NCBI GenBank assembly: GCA_020851835.1
Contig: JADZBZ010000250.1
Span: 1 to 6,110 of the forward strand
Length of the DNA: 6,110 nucleotides
Direction: 5' to 3'
DNA from: Acidobacteriota bacterium
GTDB lineage: Bacteria > Acidobacteriota > Vicinamibacteria > Vicinamibacterales > UBA2999
Numbering within the stretch: position 1 is the stretch's first letter; every line of letters starts with the position of its first letter. Positions 1 through 5,935 of this stretch are shown one piece after another. The notes beneath the pieces were generated by a model, which was not told the DNA's origin, searched no databases, and saw only the letters and a program-made list of their open reading frames with translations. A program made the translations under genes and the position numbers.

Positions 1-572
1 ATGAGATCCGAGAACTCGATGGCGGTGAACGCCTGGCGGAAGTAGGTCTCGACCGGCATGCCGGTAATCACCGTCTCGGCGGCGTACCCGCCCAGTATCC
101 CCGTGAAGTTCATCAGCGTGGTCAGCAGTGGCAGGGCAATGACACAGGCGACCACGCGCGTGACCACCAGGTAGCGGAAGGAATCGACGGCCACGGCCTC
201 GAGCGCGTCGATCTGTTCGGTGACCTTCATCGCGCCGAGCTCGGCACCGATGCCCGCGCCAATGCGGCCCGAGAGCAGCAGGCCCGCCGTCAAGGGACCG
301 GTTTCGCGCACCAGGGCGATGGCCAGTCCGGCCGGAATGAGTGCTTCAGCACCAAAGCGGGCCAGCGAGGCGCGGGTGTGCATCGAGAGCACCACGCCAA
401 TCGCGAACCCCGCGGCGGCAATCAGCGGAACCGACCGCACGCCCAGCTCGTAGAGCTGACGGACCATCTCCCGGAACTCGAACGGCGGCCGAACGGCCTC
501 GACGAGCACCCGCCCGGCGAACCTCGACCCGTCTGCCACGCCTTCGAGCCACGACACGATCACCCGGTTCAC
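1..572 (-). CDS. MlaE/YrbE-family ABC transporter permease (partial, 3' end outside window)
   Basis: This is the N-terminal 190 residues of an inner-membrane permease of the MlaE (YrbE) family, whose members work with an ATPase (MlaF type) and an MCE-domain protein (MlaD type) to move phospholipid between inner and outer membranes. The clearest signature is residues 89-121: RETGPL, then SGRIGAGIGAELGAM, then VTEQIDAL, the conserved core of the family, followed by FRYLVVTRV at 132-140. Hydrophobic stretches at about 47-63, 78-88 and 138-162 fit membrane segments. Family members are usually about 250 residues, so roughly the last quarter lies beyond the left edge. The GTG start at 572 is chosen because GAGAGG (579-584) sits 6 nt upstream; the nearby ATG at 577 is out of frame and meets a stop at once. 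It starts 14 nt after the BON/barrel gene stops, so the two are probably co-transcribed. The ATPase and MCE genes are not visible and would be expected further left. Confidence 0.93.
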   Translation of the reverse strand, partial: MNRVIVSWLEGVADGSRFAGRVLVEAVRPPFEFREMVRQLYELGVRSVPLIAAAGFAIGVVLSMHTRASLARFGAEALIPAGLAIALVRETGPLTAGLLLSGRIGAGIGAELGAMKVTEQIDALEAVAVDSFRYLVVTRVVACVIALPLLTTLMNFTGILGGYAAETVITGMPVETYFRQAFTAIEFSDL

Positions 573-586
573 CTCATGCCTCTCGG

Positions 587-1510
587 TCAGAACACCTTGT
601 ACGCCAGCCCGATCTGAAGGATGGTCGCGTCGGCGCTCAGGCTCCGCTCTCGCAAGCGGCCACCTTCGACGACCGTGAAGCGCGGGCTCGTCATCACGCG
701 GCCCACCGACAGGTGGATGGCCGTGCGCCGGCCGCTCTCCACCCAGATCGACACACCCGGCCGCCACGCGAAGCTGTTGGCGACGCCGACCGAGAGTCGC
801 TCGACGGCGCCGGTCTCGGCCACGCGCAGGCTGTTGAAGGCATAGCCGCCGACCAGTGAAGGGCTGAGGGACAGTCGACCGAGCGGGAGCGTATAGCGGA
901 CACCAGCCATAACCGGGCGCACCCGCACGCGGCCAACGTCGCCCACCGCGTCAGGCGGCGCGATGGGGGCGGCGTCGAACCAATCGAATGCCACCGCCGG
1001 CCCCAGGCCGCCGCCCGACCCGAGCCGCACCAGCGGGCTGATGCTGACCCGCGCGCCGGCCGCGCGTCCCCGAGGGTTGTTCAGGCCGATCGAGCCGCCG
1101 ATCGCGAACCCGCCGGGCTCGTCTTCCAGTTCGGCGAACTCGTAGGCCGGACCGCGCGCCGCATCCGCGCGCGAATCGTCCTCCGGGAAGGCCTCCGGCG
1201 ATGCGCCCCCGACCTGCAGCCGCGAGTCCACCTGTGACACGCCCGGCACGCCGCGGGCAATCTCGACGGCGCGCCGGGCCTCGTCCGGGCTAGCCACGCG
1301 GCCGGACAACCGCACGGCGCCGGCCCGCACGCGCACGTCGATGACGCGGACGCCGACGATCGGGTCGTTGACCAGGGCCGTCTTCACGCGCGCGGCCGTC
1401 TGGGCGGCGTCGATCTCCAGCGGGCTGATCGCGGCAGCGCATCCCGGCGTGCCCAGCAGCGCAGCGAACAGGACGAAGGTGAGGAGGTGAACCGACCCCC
1501 GGCTGTACAT
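587..1510 (-). CDS. Secreted BON-domain protein with predicted C-terminal outer-membrane beta-barrel
   Basis: The 307-residue product begins with a signal peptide (hydrophobic residues 9-20). The following TPGCAAA could be cut by signal peptidase I after the alanines, or could be a poor lipobox with Cys24. Residues about 38-101 form a BON domain: an AARVKTAL helix, VRVIDVRVRAGAVRLSGRV strands, an ARRAVEIARGVPGV helix and a final SRLQV strand. BON domains are periplasmic modules, and in DolP and OsmY of enterobacteria they associate with membranes or phospholipids. An acidic linker (104-132) leads to residues 136-307, rich in alternating glycine/hydrophobic strands such as GFAIGGSIGL, ATILQIGLAYKVF and SLVGGYAFNSL. 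The protein ends in phenylalanine, as outer-membrane barrels recognised by BamA usually do. About 170 residues would suit an 8-strand barrel. The ATG at 1510 has a strong GGAGGT (1514-1519) 3 nt upstream. It precedes the MlaE-type permease by 14 nt, which suggests an envelope-lipid role; that is inference. The barrel assignment rests on pattern alone. Confidence 0.85.
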   Translation of the reverse strand: MYSRGSVHLLTFVLFAALLGTPGCAAAISPLEIDAAQTAARVKTALVNDPIVGVRVIDVRVRAGAVRLSGRVASPDEARRAVEIARGVPGVSQVDSRLQVGGASPEAFPEDDSRADAARGPAYEFAELEDEPGGFAIGGSIGLNNPRGRAAGARVSISPLVRLGSGGGLGPAVAFDWFDAAPIAPPDAVGDVGRVRVRPVMAGVRYTLPLGRLSLSPSLVGGYAFNSLRVAETGAVERLSVGVANSFAWRPGVSIWVESGRRTAIHLSVGRVMTSPRFTVVEGGRLRERSLSADATILQIGLAYKVF

Positions 1511-1513
1511 GCG

Positions 1514-1519
1514 ACCTCC
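1514..1519 (-). promoter_or_regulatory. Strong Shine-Dalgarno for the BON/barrel gene
   Basis: On the minus strand this reads GGAGGT, with only 3 nt (CGC) before the ATG at 1510. It is the best ribosome-binding match among the genes in this window and fixes the start of the BON/barrel protein. Confidence 0.8.
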
Positions 1520-1534
1520 GCGGACAGCCTATCA

Positions 1535-1547
1535 CCGCCGAGGGCGG
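1535..1547. repeat. Short perfect inverted repeat (5-bp stem, 3-nt loop)
   Basis: CCGCC (1535-1539) and GGCGG (1543-1547) are perfect complements around the loop GAG. It lies in the gap between the PilT-like gene and the BON/barrel gene, about 16 nt upstream of the Shine-Dalgarno. There is no T-run on either side, so it is not a canonical terminator. In DNA this rich in GC a 5-bp stem can arise by chance. Confidence 0.3.
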
Positions 1548-1550
1548 CCC

Positions 1551-1575
1551 CGTTCGTCGGCCCGACACAGGAACG
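1551..1575. repeat. Bulged inverted repeat in the pilT-like/BON intergenic gap
   Basis: CGTTC (1551-1555) pairs with GAACG (1571-1575), and directly inside it GTCG (1556-1559) pairs with CGAC (1563-1566) around the loop GCC, leaving a 4-nt bulge ACAG (1567-1570). That gives 9 base pairs in an 88-bp gap that otherwise holds no gene. In the minus-strand transcript it would fold 23 to 47 nt after the PilT-like stop and upstream of the BON/barrel start. It could be a terminator without a U-tract, a mRNA-processing or stabilising structure, or an operator. No T-run follows it, so a Rho-independent terminator is not supported. Confidence 0.4.
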
Positions 1576-1598
1576 GCTCGGGAGCCTGCCGCGCCGCC

Positions 1599-2798
1599 CT
1601 ACGGCTCGGCACGCAGTGGGCTGCGCGCCGCGGGCAGGGCGGTGAGCAGGCCGTCGAGCTCGTCGCGGTGAACCGACCGGGCGCGGGCGTCCTCGCTGTT
1701 GAGCACGCCGCGCCGAACGAGCTGCGCCAGGCACTCCTCGAAGGTGAAGGACCCGTTGCCGCGCGTGATCGTGATCTCCTGATGGAGGTGCTGCAAGGCG
1801 TTCTTCCGGATGTGCTGCCGCGCGCCGTAGCCCACCATTAGCAGCTCCGCGGCCGGGATACGCCCTCCACCGGCCTTCGGCAGGAGGGCCTGGGTCATGA
1901 CCGCGGCCAGCGCCATCGACAGCTCCTGGCGGATACTGGTCTGGCGTTCTGGCGGGAACGCGTCCGAGACCCGCGAGATGGTGGAGGCCACGTCGCTCGT
2001 GTGGAGCGTCGAGAAGACCAGGTGCCCGGTCTCGCCCGCCGCCAGGGCCATGCGCATCGTTTCGGGATCGCGCATCTCGCCCACCACGATCACGTCGGGC
2101 GACTGGCGCACCGCCGAGCGGAGCGCCGTGACGAAGTCGGGCGCGTCGATGCCAATCTCCACCTGCTCGACGATGCTGCGGTGGTGAGGGTGCTCGTACT
2201 CGATGGGGTCTTCGATGGTGACGATGTGCTTGGCATCGCGCCGGTTGATGGCGTCCACGAGGGCGGCCACGGTCGTGGACTTTCCCGACCCGGTCGGCCC
2301 GCCGACCAGCACCAGCCCGTACGGCAGCCGGGTGAGCGCCTCGACGCTCGGCGGCAACGCCAGCTCGCCGAGCTGAGGCGGGTGCAGCGGCAGCGCCCGG
2401 ATGCTCGCGGCCGCGCGTCCCCGCTCGCGGTGGAGGTTGATACGAAAGCGCCCGCCGGCGTCTCGTCGGAACGACGCGTCGGCCGCGCCCGAGCGCCGGT
2501 AGCGCTCCACCGCGTGGGGCGGCAGCGCGGGCAGGATGCTCTCCTCGATCTCGTCTCCGTCGAGCAGGGCGCCGGTGAGGGAGCGCACCACGCCGTTCAC
2601 GCGGATCGATGGTGGCACTCCGGCCACCAGGTAGAGATCGCTGCCGCCGGCCGCCCGCAGCGCCGCCAGCCAGGCCTGCAGCTTCGCCACATCGCGCGGT
2701 GCGTGCAGATCGGAGGCGTTCAGCTCGCTGACGAGCCGATCGAGATCGCGCTCGTCGTCGTCGGGGGAGATCATGGCGCCGTCCGGGAATTCTGACAC
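1599..2798 (-). CDS. PilT/PilU-like type IV pilus retraction ATPase
   Basis: This 399-residue hexameric secretion ATPase belongs to the PilT/PilU/GspE family, which powers pilus retraction at the cytoplasmic face of the inner membrane. The N-terminal PAS-like domain contains SDLYLVAGVPPSIRVNGVV (53-71), matching the SDLHL...GxPPxxRxxG motif of PilT with Tyr in place of His. The ATPase core has a Walker A (GGPTGSGKST, 166-175), an Asp box (TIEDPIEY, 194-201), a Walker B (DVIVVGEMRDPET, 235-247, Glu241) and a His box (STLHTSDV, 263-270, His266). The whole domain appears intact. The C-terminal AIRNLIRE motif typical of PilT is replaced by a degenerate GARQHIRKN at 325-333. It has about 35 extra acidic residues at the N-terminus and ends near 399, against about 345-380 for usual PilT. 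The start is GTG at 2798; an in-frame ATG at 2774 (Met9) is an alternative and neither has a strong Shine-Dalgarno. No other pilus gene is in the window. PilT versus PilU cannot be settled here. Confidence 0.92.
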   Translation of the reverse strand: MSEFPDGAMISPDDDERDLDRLVSELNASDLHAPRDVAKLQAWLAALRAAGGSDLYLVAGVPPSIRVNGVVRSLTGALLDGDEIEESILPALPPHAVERYRRSGAADASFRRDAGGRFRINLHRERGRAAASIRALPLHPPQLGELALPPSVEALTRLPYGLVLVGGPTGSGKSTTVAALVDAINRRDAKHIVTIEDPIEYEHPHHRSIVEQVEIGIDAPDFVTALRSAVRQSPDVIVVGEMRDPETMRMALAAGETGHLVFSTLHTSDVASTISRVSDAFPPERQTSIRQELSMALAAVMTQALLPKAGGGRIPAAELLMVGYGARQHIRKNALQHLHQEITITRGNGSFTFEECLAQLVRRGVLNSEDARARSVHRDELDGLLTALPAARSPLRAEP

Positions 2799-2852
2799 AG
2801 CTCGTCTCAGGGGCCATGGCCTGGGACGCCTGCCGTCGTATGCTTACAGACC
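2799..2852. promoter_or_regulatory. Divergent promoter region between the PilT-like and sigma-factor genes
   Basis: These 54 bp separate two divergently oriented start codons and must hold, or overlap, the promoters of both, unless one start is placed wrongly. The only recognisable element is TATGCT (2839-2844), listed separately. I see no convincing -35 hexamer for either direction and no clear operator palindrome. Confidence 0.5.
2839..2844 (+). promoter_or_regulatory. Possible -10 box of the ECF sigma gene
   Basis: TATGCT matches four of six positions of the TATAAT consensus and ends 8 nt before the GTG at 2853. Transcription would then begin at or within a few bases of the start codon, which would explain the absence of a Shine-Dalgarno. 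No good -35 hexamer lies 16-18 bp upstream, so this remains a weak call. Confidence 0.3.
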
Positions 2853-3461
2853 GTGGCACCGCTCCCGACGCCGCAGCCCGCCTCACCGGATGAGGCGCTC
2901 CTCACGGCCCTCCGCACCCGTGCGCCCGGCGCGTTCGAGCAATTGGTCCGTGCGCACGGCGGCCGGCTGCTGGCGGTGGCCCGCCGCCTGCTCGGCAACG
3001 AGGAGGACGCGCGCGACGCCGTCCAGGATGCCTTTCTGAACGCGTTTCGCAGCATCGACCGCTTCGAGGGCGGGTCGCTGCTGTCGACATGGCTCCACCG
3101 CATCGTTGTCAACGTGTCGCTGATGAAGATCCGGCGGCGTAAGCGGAAGCCCGAGGAGTCGCTCGATCACCTGTTGCCCACGTTTCGCGACGACGGTCAC
3201 TTCGTGGACCGGTTCGACGGCGGGTCTGAACCTGCCGATCAGCGTCTGGCCCGCGAAGAGGAGCAGGCGGCCGTGCGGGCGGCCATCGACGACCTGCCGG
3301 AGCACTACCGAACCGTCCTGCTGCTGCGCGACATCGAAGGATTGGGCACCAGCGAAGTGGCCGAGCAGCTCGCGATCACACCCAATGCCGTGAAGCTCCG
3401 GCTCCACCGGGCCCGGCAGGCGCTGCGCACGCTGGTGGCGCCGCGCCTGGGGAGGCCGTGA
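2853..3461 (+). CDS. ECF-type RNA polymerase sigma factor
   Basis: The 202-residue product has the two-domain layout of extracytoplasmic-function sigma-70 factors, which direct RNA polymerase to a small set of promoters. Sigma region 2 spans about 28-97: FEQLVRAHGGRLLAVARRLL, then the core-binding segment EDARDAVQDAFLNAFRSI, then the -10 recognition part FEGGSLLSTWLHRIVVNVSL. Sigma region 4 spans about 140-195, with AAIDDLPEHYRTVLLLRDIEG and the helix-turn-helix GTSEVAEQLAITPNAVKLRL followed by HRARQALR. The linker between them (98-139) is longer than in minimal ECF factors and carries LLPTFRDDGHF. No C-terminal extra domain is present. The start is GTG at 2853 without a recognisable Shine-Dalgarno; the ATG at 2840 is in another frame. 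The zinc-finger protein 4 bp downstream is its probable inhibitor. The regulon cannot be deduced from this window. Confidence 0.95.
   Translation: MAPLPTPQPASPDEALLTALRTRAPGAFEQLVRAHGGRLLAVARRLLGNEEDARDAVQDAFLNAFRSIDRFEGGSLLSTWLHRIVVNVSLMKIRRRKRKPEESLDHLLPTFRDDGHFVDRFDGGSEPADQRLAREEEQAAVRAAIDDLPEHYRTVLLLRDIEGLGTSEVAEQLAITPNAVKLRLHRARQALRTLVAPRLGRP
3449..3455 (+). promoter_or_regulatory. Ribosome-binding site of the anti-sigma gene
   Basis: GGGGAGG lies inside the last codons of the sigma-factor gene, 10 nt before the ATG at 3466. This supports the chosen start and translation of the two genes from one transcript. A second in-frame ATG at 3475 would leave a 19-nt spacing and is less likely. 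Confidence 0.65.
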
Positions 3462-3465
3462 CGAC

Positions 3466-3717
3466 ATGGACAGGATGACCTGCCGGGCCTGCGCCGACTT
3501 TCTCGCCGATTATCTGAATGGCGAGCTCGCGGACGACCTGCGCATCTCGTTCGAGACCCATCTCGACCGGTGCCGCAACTGCCGCGCCTACCTGGATCAG
3601 TACGCCGCCGTCATCAAGGCGGGTAAGCAGGCCTGCAAACGGGAGAACCAGCTGGCGTCCGAGGCGATGCCCGAGGAACTGGTACAGGCCATCCTCGAGG
3701 CCAACAAGGACCGCTGA
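3466..3717 (+). CDS. Small soluble zinc-finger anti-sigma factor (zf-HC2/ZAS type)
   Basis: This 83-residue protein has the anti-sigma zinc-binding signature His32-x3-Cys36-x2-Cys39 (HLDRCRNC), preceded by Cys6 and Cys9 in MTCRACADFLADYLNGEL. Cys6 or Cys9 would supply the fourth ligand of the H-x3-C-x2-C zinc site. Such domains grip the ECF sigma factor between its two domains and hold it inactive. There is no transmembrane segment: the remainder (44-83) is polar and probably helical, with one extra Cys at 57. It is therefore probably a cytoplasmic regulator of the kind that can respond to redox or another internal signal, rather than an RseA-type membrane protein cut by proteases; the signal is inference. 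It starts 4 bp after the sigma gene, as cognate pairs usually do. Confidence 0.9.
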   Translation: MDRMTCRACADFLADYLNGELADDLRISFETHLDRCRNCRAYLDQYAAVIKAGKQACKRENQLASEAMPEELVQAILEANKDR

Positions 3718-3721
3718 GCCT

Positions 3722-3752
3722 GGCCGTGCCGCCCCGCGGCGTTCACGCGGCC
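3722..3752. terminator. Possible hairpin between convergent genes
   Basis: The 38-bp gap between the anti-sigma stop and the TerC stop is dominated by inverted repeats. GGCCG (3722-3726) pairs with CGGCC (3748-3752), enclosing a tight hairpin GCCGC/GCGGC (3728-3732 with 3736-3740, loop CCC). An alternative pairing is CCGCG (3734-3738) with CGCGG (3746-3750). Its location at the meeting point of two converging transcripts suits a shared terminator. It lacks a T-tract on either strand, so the call rests on position and GC-rich stem only. Confidence 0.35.
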
Positions 3753-3755
3753 TGA

Positions 3756-4484
3756 TCAGTGGCCGGCGACGGATGTGTCGGCCGGGTTATCGTCGTCCAC
3801 GGGCCCGTGCCGCCGGGCCAGGATGTAGGAGACGGCGAAGATGACGACGATCAGCCCCAGTGAGAGCCACTTCGGAATTTCGAAGTGGATCCAGCCCAGG
3901 CCATGGAAGTACTCCAGCAGGAGCTTCACGCCGACCCACGCGATGATGACAAACGCTCCGTCCACCAGTGCCGGGTAGCGGCGGACCAGCGCGAGGAGCT
4001 GGCCAATCACCAGCCGCATGGCGATGATGCCGAGGATGCCACCGGTGATGATCACCCACAGCTTGTTCGACATGGCCACGGCGACGAGGATGGAGTCGAT
4101 CGCAAAGACGAGGTCGGTGAGCTCGACGCGCACGACGGTGGCCCAGAACGCGGTGAGTCCGAGCCACGGCTGCGCGGGCTTGGGCGCACGGCGCCCGTCG
4201 GCGTCTGTGTGGCTGAAGAAGTGGTGGTACGGCAGGTACAGCAAGTACAGCGCTCCGAGCAGTCGCACCCACAGGAGCTCAATCATGTGGACCGCGCCGA
4301 CCGTAGCCGCGGCGCGGAACGCAAAGGCGCCGAGAATGCCGTAGCGCAGGGCCTTCTGCTGCTGGGCACGCGGCAGGGCGAGCACCAGCACCGCGAGAAC
4401 CATGGCGTTGTCGGCGCTCAGCAGGCCTTCGAGGGCGACCAGCAGCCCGATGGTGAATAGATCGGAAGCGTGAACGTCGAACAC
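3756..4484 (-). CDS. TerC-family integral membrane protein (putative metal/manganese exporter)
   Basis: The 242-residue product is a polytopic inner-membrane protein of the TerC family, whose bacterial members (for example Alx and YkoY/YceF) are linked to manganese export or to metallating secreted proteins. Two conserved acidic membrane motifs are intact: EGLLSADNAMVLAVLV (19-34 region, Glu19 and Asp25) and ELTDLVFAIDSI (121-132, Glu121, Asp124, Asp130). Other family-like stretches are KALRYGILGAFAFR (44-57) and the later GAFVIIAWVGVKLLLEY. About seven hydrophobic segments are visible, with a hydrophilic loop at 91-106 (SHTDADGRRAPKP). The EGLLSADNA...YG(I)LGAF pattern resembles the YkoY branch more than TerC of tellurite operons; this is from memory of the family. 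The GTG at 4484 is chosen because the domain begins a few residues later; the frame stays open far upstream, but only as a shadow of the acyltransferase gene. No Shine-Dalgarno is visible, and no manganese riboswitch fits in the 29-bp gap upstream. Confidence 0.88.
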   Translation of the reverse strand: MFDVHASDLFTIGLLVALEGLLSADNAMVLAVLVLALPRAQQQKALRYGILGAFAFRAAATVGAVHMIELLWVRLLGALYLLYLPYHHFFSHTDADGRRAPKPAQPWLGLTAFWATVVRVELTDLVFAIDSILVAVAMSNKLWVIITGGILGIIAMRLVIGQLLALVRRYPALVDGAFVIIAWVGVKLLLEYFHGLGWIHFEIPKWLSLGLIVVIFAVSYILARRHGPVDDDNPADTSVAGH

Positions 4485-4494
4485 GAGCCAAATC

Positions 4495-4500
4495 AGTATA
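4495..4500 (-). promoter_or_regulatory. Possible -10 box of the TerC-family gene
   Basis: On the minus strand this reads TATACT, five of six matches to TATAAT, and ends 10 nt before the GTG at 4484. A transcript from it would start only about 3-5 nt before the start codon. That fits the missing Shine-Dalgarno and suggests the TerC gene can be expressed separately from the acyltransferase. The -35 region (about 4517-4523, CCAGTT-like) is poor. Confidence 0.4.
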
Positions 4501-4513
4501 GCCGGCGAACGGC

Positions 4514-5935
4514 TCAGAACTGGAAGTAGATGAAGTCCGACGTGCCCGTATAGAGCGTGGCAATGCCGTATACCATGAATGCGGCCAGCACTGCGCGGGC
4601 CACCGGCCCCGCGTCCGGCACGTGTTGGCGCTCGACAAGCCAGGTGAACCCGTGGTGCGCCACGAGCGGGGCCAGGAACAGGGCGCCAACCCATTCGGTG
4701 GCGCCGAGCCTCCATCCTTCCAGGGCGCCGATGTTGCCGAGAAACAGCGACGCCTCCTCGACGCTGCGGCTGCGAAAGAACACCCAGGCGACCAGCACGA
4801 GAGCCTGGACGACGAGGAACCAGGCGGTCCGCACCGGCCATCGCGCTGCCCAGCCGTCCGGACGCTGCAGGCCCAGGAGCCGCTCGATCGCCAGTGCGGC
4901 GCCGTGCAGCCCGCCCCAGATGATGAACGTGTACGCCGCGCCGTGCCAGAGGCCGCCAAGCAGCATGACGAGCAGCAGGTTCACGTACGTGCGGACGGCA
5001 CCTCGACGATTCCCGCCCAGCGGCACGTACAAGTAGTCGCGCAGCCAGCGCGACAGCGTCATGTGCCAGCGTTCCCAGAAGTTCTTGAACGATGCCGCCA
5101 GATAGGGCGCATTGAAATTGATCGGCAGGCGGTAGCCCAGCAGGTAGGCCGTTCCGCGCGCGATGTTCGAGTAGCCCGCGAAGTCGGCGAAGATCTGGCC
5201 CGAGAACATCAGGGCGAGCCACAGCGTGAAGCCGCTGCCGGCCTGCGGCCATGTGCCGCGGTCCCAGTACTCGTCCACGTACATGCCCAGGTTGTCGGCG
5301 CAGACCATCTTGAGGAAGAACCCGGAGATAATCAGCCACGCGCCTTCGTAGAAGACGGCGGCCCGCACCGGCCGGGGGCGAGGCATCTGCGGCAGGAACT
5401 CGGCGGCCCGGACGATGGGACCGGCCACCAGCTGAGGAAAGAAGCTGACGAACAGGAAGAAGGGCCAGAACCGATGAATCGGGGCGAGCACGCCGCGATA
5501 CACGTCGATGGTGTAGGACATCGACTGGAACGTGTAGAAGCTGATACCCATCGGCAGCGCCAGGGCCAGTTCGGGCGGAAGGGGCGAGGTCAGCGCCGGC
5601 CCCAGCACGTCGCGCAGCACCTGCAGAAAGAAGCTCGCGTACTTGAAGAACGCGAGCAGGCCGAGATTCGTGCAGAGCGACAGCCCGAGCACCGCCCGGC
5701 GACGGCCCCTTGCGGCCGGCGGCAGTTGTGCCAGCCACAGCGCCGCCCAGTAGTCGATGCCTGAACTGAGCAGCAGGATGCCGATGTAGACAGGAATGTG
5801 CCAGGCGTAGAAGCCGATGCTGGCCACGATCAGCACCAGGACGAACGCCGGCTCGGTGCTCCGGCGGCCAATTGTGAGGCGGGCGGTCAGCACGATCAGG
5901 AACAAGGCGACAAACGCCCACGACACGAAGTTCAC
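4514..5935 (-). CDS. AlgI-like MBOAT family O-acyltransferase
   Basis: The 473-residue multi-pass membrane protein belongs to the membrane-bound O-acyltransferase family, AlgI/DltB branch, which passes acyl (usually acetyl) groups across the inner membrane for transfer to an extracytoplasmic polymer. It is full length (AlgI is about 500). Family landmarks occur in order: GISFYTFQSMSYTIDVYRG (130-148), FPQLVAGPIVR (166-176), DFAGYSNIARG (251-261), FWERWHMTLSRWLRDYLY (286-303) with His291, PLGGNRRG (305-312), and LLGGLWHGAAY (325-335) with His331, the invariant catalytic histidine. VAWVFFRS (382-389) and the C-terminal FIYFQF are also typical. The GTG at 5935 overlaps the upstream hydrolase stop in GTGA and has no good Shine-Dalgarno, so translational coupling is likely. 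The polymer substrate is unknown: the context lacks alginate, cellulose or teichoic-acid genes within this window. It could act on an exopolysaccharide, lipopolysaccharide or peptidoglycan. Confidence 0.95.
   Translation of the reverse strand: MNFVSWAFVALFLIVLTARLTIGRRSTEPAFVLVLIVASIGFYAWHIPVYIGILLLSSGIDYWAALWLAQLPPAARGRRRAVLGLSLCTNLGLLAFFKYASFFLQVLRDVLGPALTSPLPPELALALPMGISFYTFQSMSYTIDVYRGVLAPIHRFWPFFLFVSFFPQLVAGPIVRAAEFLPQMPRPRPVRAAVFYEGAWLIISGFFLKMVCADNLGMYVDEYWDRGTWPQAGSGFTLWLALMFSGQIFADFAGYSNIARGTAYLLGYRLPINFNAPYLAASFKNFWERWHMTLSRWLRDYLYVPLGGNRRGAVRTYVNLLLVMLLGGLWHGAAYTFIIWGGLHGAALAIERLLGLQRPDGWAARWPVRTAWFLVVQALVLVAWVFFRSRSVEEASLFLGNIGALEGWRLGATEWVGALFLAPLVAHHGFTWLVERQHVPDAGPVARAVLAAFMVYGIATLYTGTSDFIYFQF

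Noticed and set aside
2001..2795. A 264-codon plus-strand frame antisense to the PilT-like gene.
   Set aside because: It has no recognisable domain and a composition typical of antisense shadows; the PilT-like frame accounts for the region.
2786..2809. GGAATT followed by CGTCTCA as an ECF-type autoregulatory promoter for the sigma gene.
   Set aside because: The spacing between the two elements is about 11-12 bp, well short of the roughly 16 bp usual for ECF promoters, and GGAATT is an imperfect -35 match inside the PilT-like coding sequence.
1384..2886. A 500-codon minus-strand frame covering the PilT-like gene and part of the BON gene.
   Set aside because: The translation is Arg/Gly/Ala-rich and low in complexity, and it overlaps two genes with intact family motifs in other frames.
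4485..4513. A manganese (yybP-ykoY) riboswitch upstream of the TerC-family gene.
   Set aside because: Only 29 bp lie between the acyltransferase stop and the TerC start, too little for the aptamer, and no characteristic conserved loops are seen.
4622..5764. A 380-codon plus-strand frame opposite the acyltransferase gene.
   Set aside because: It is very rich in Gln, Glu, Arg and His, has no family resemblance, and lies antisense to a well-supported gene; it is what codon bias on the other strand produces.
3756..5921. A single 721-codon open frame on the minus strand that would fuse an N-terminal extension to the TerC protein.
   Set aside because: The upstream two thirds overlap the acyltransferase gene in another frame and give an Arg/Ala/Pro-rich product with no recognisable motif. 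The acyltransferase frame has clear family motifs, so the extension is a GC-rich shadow.
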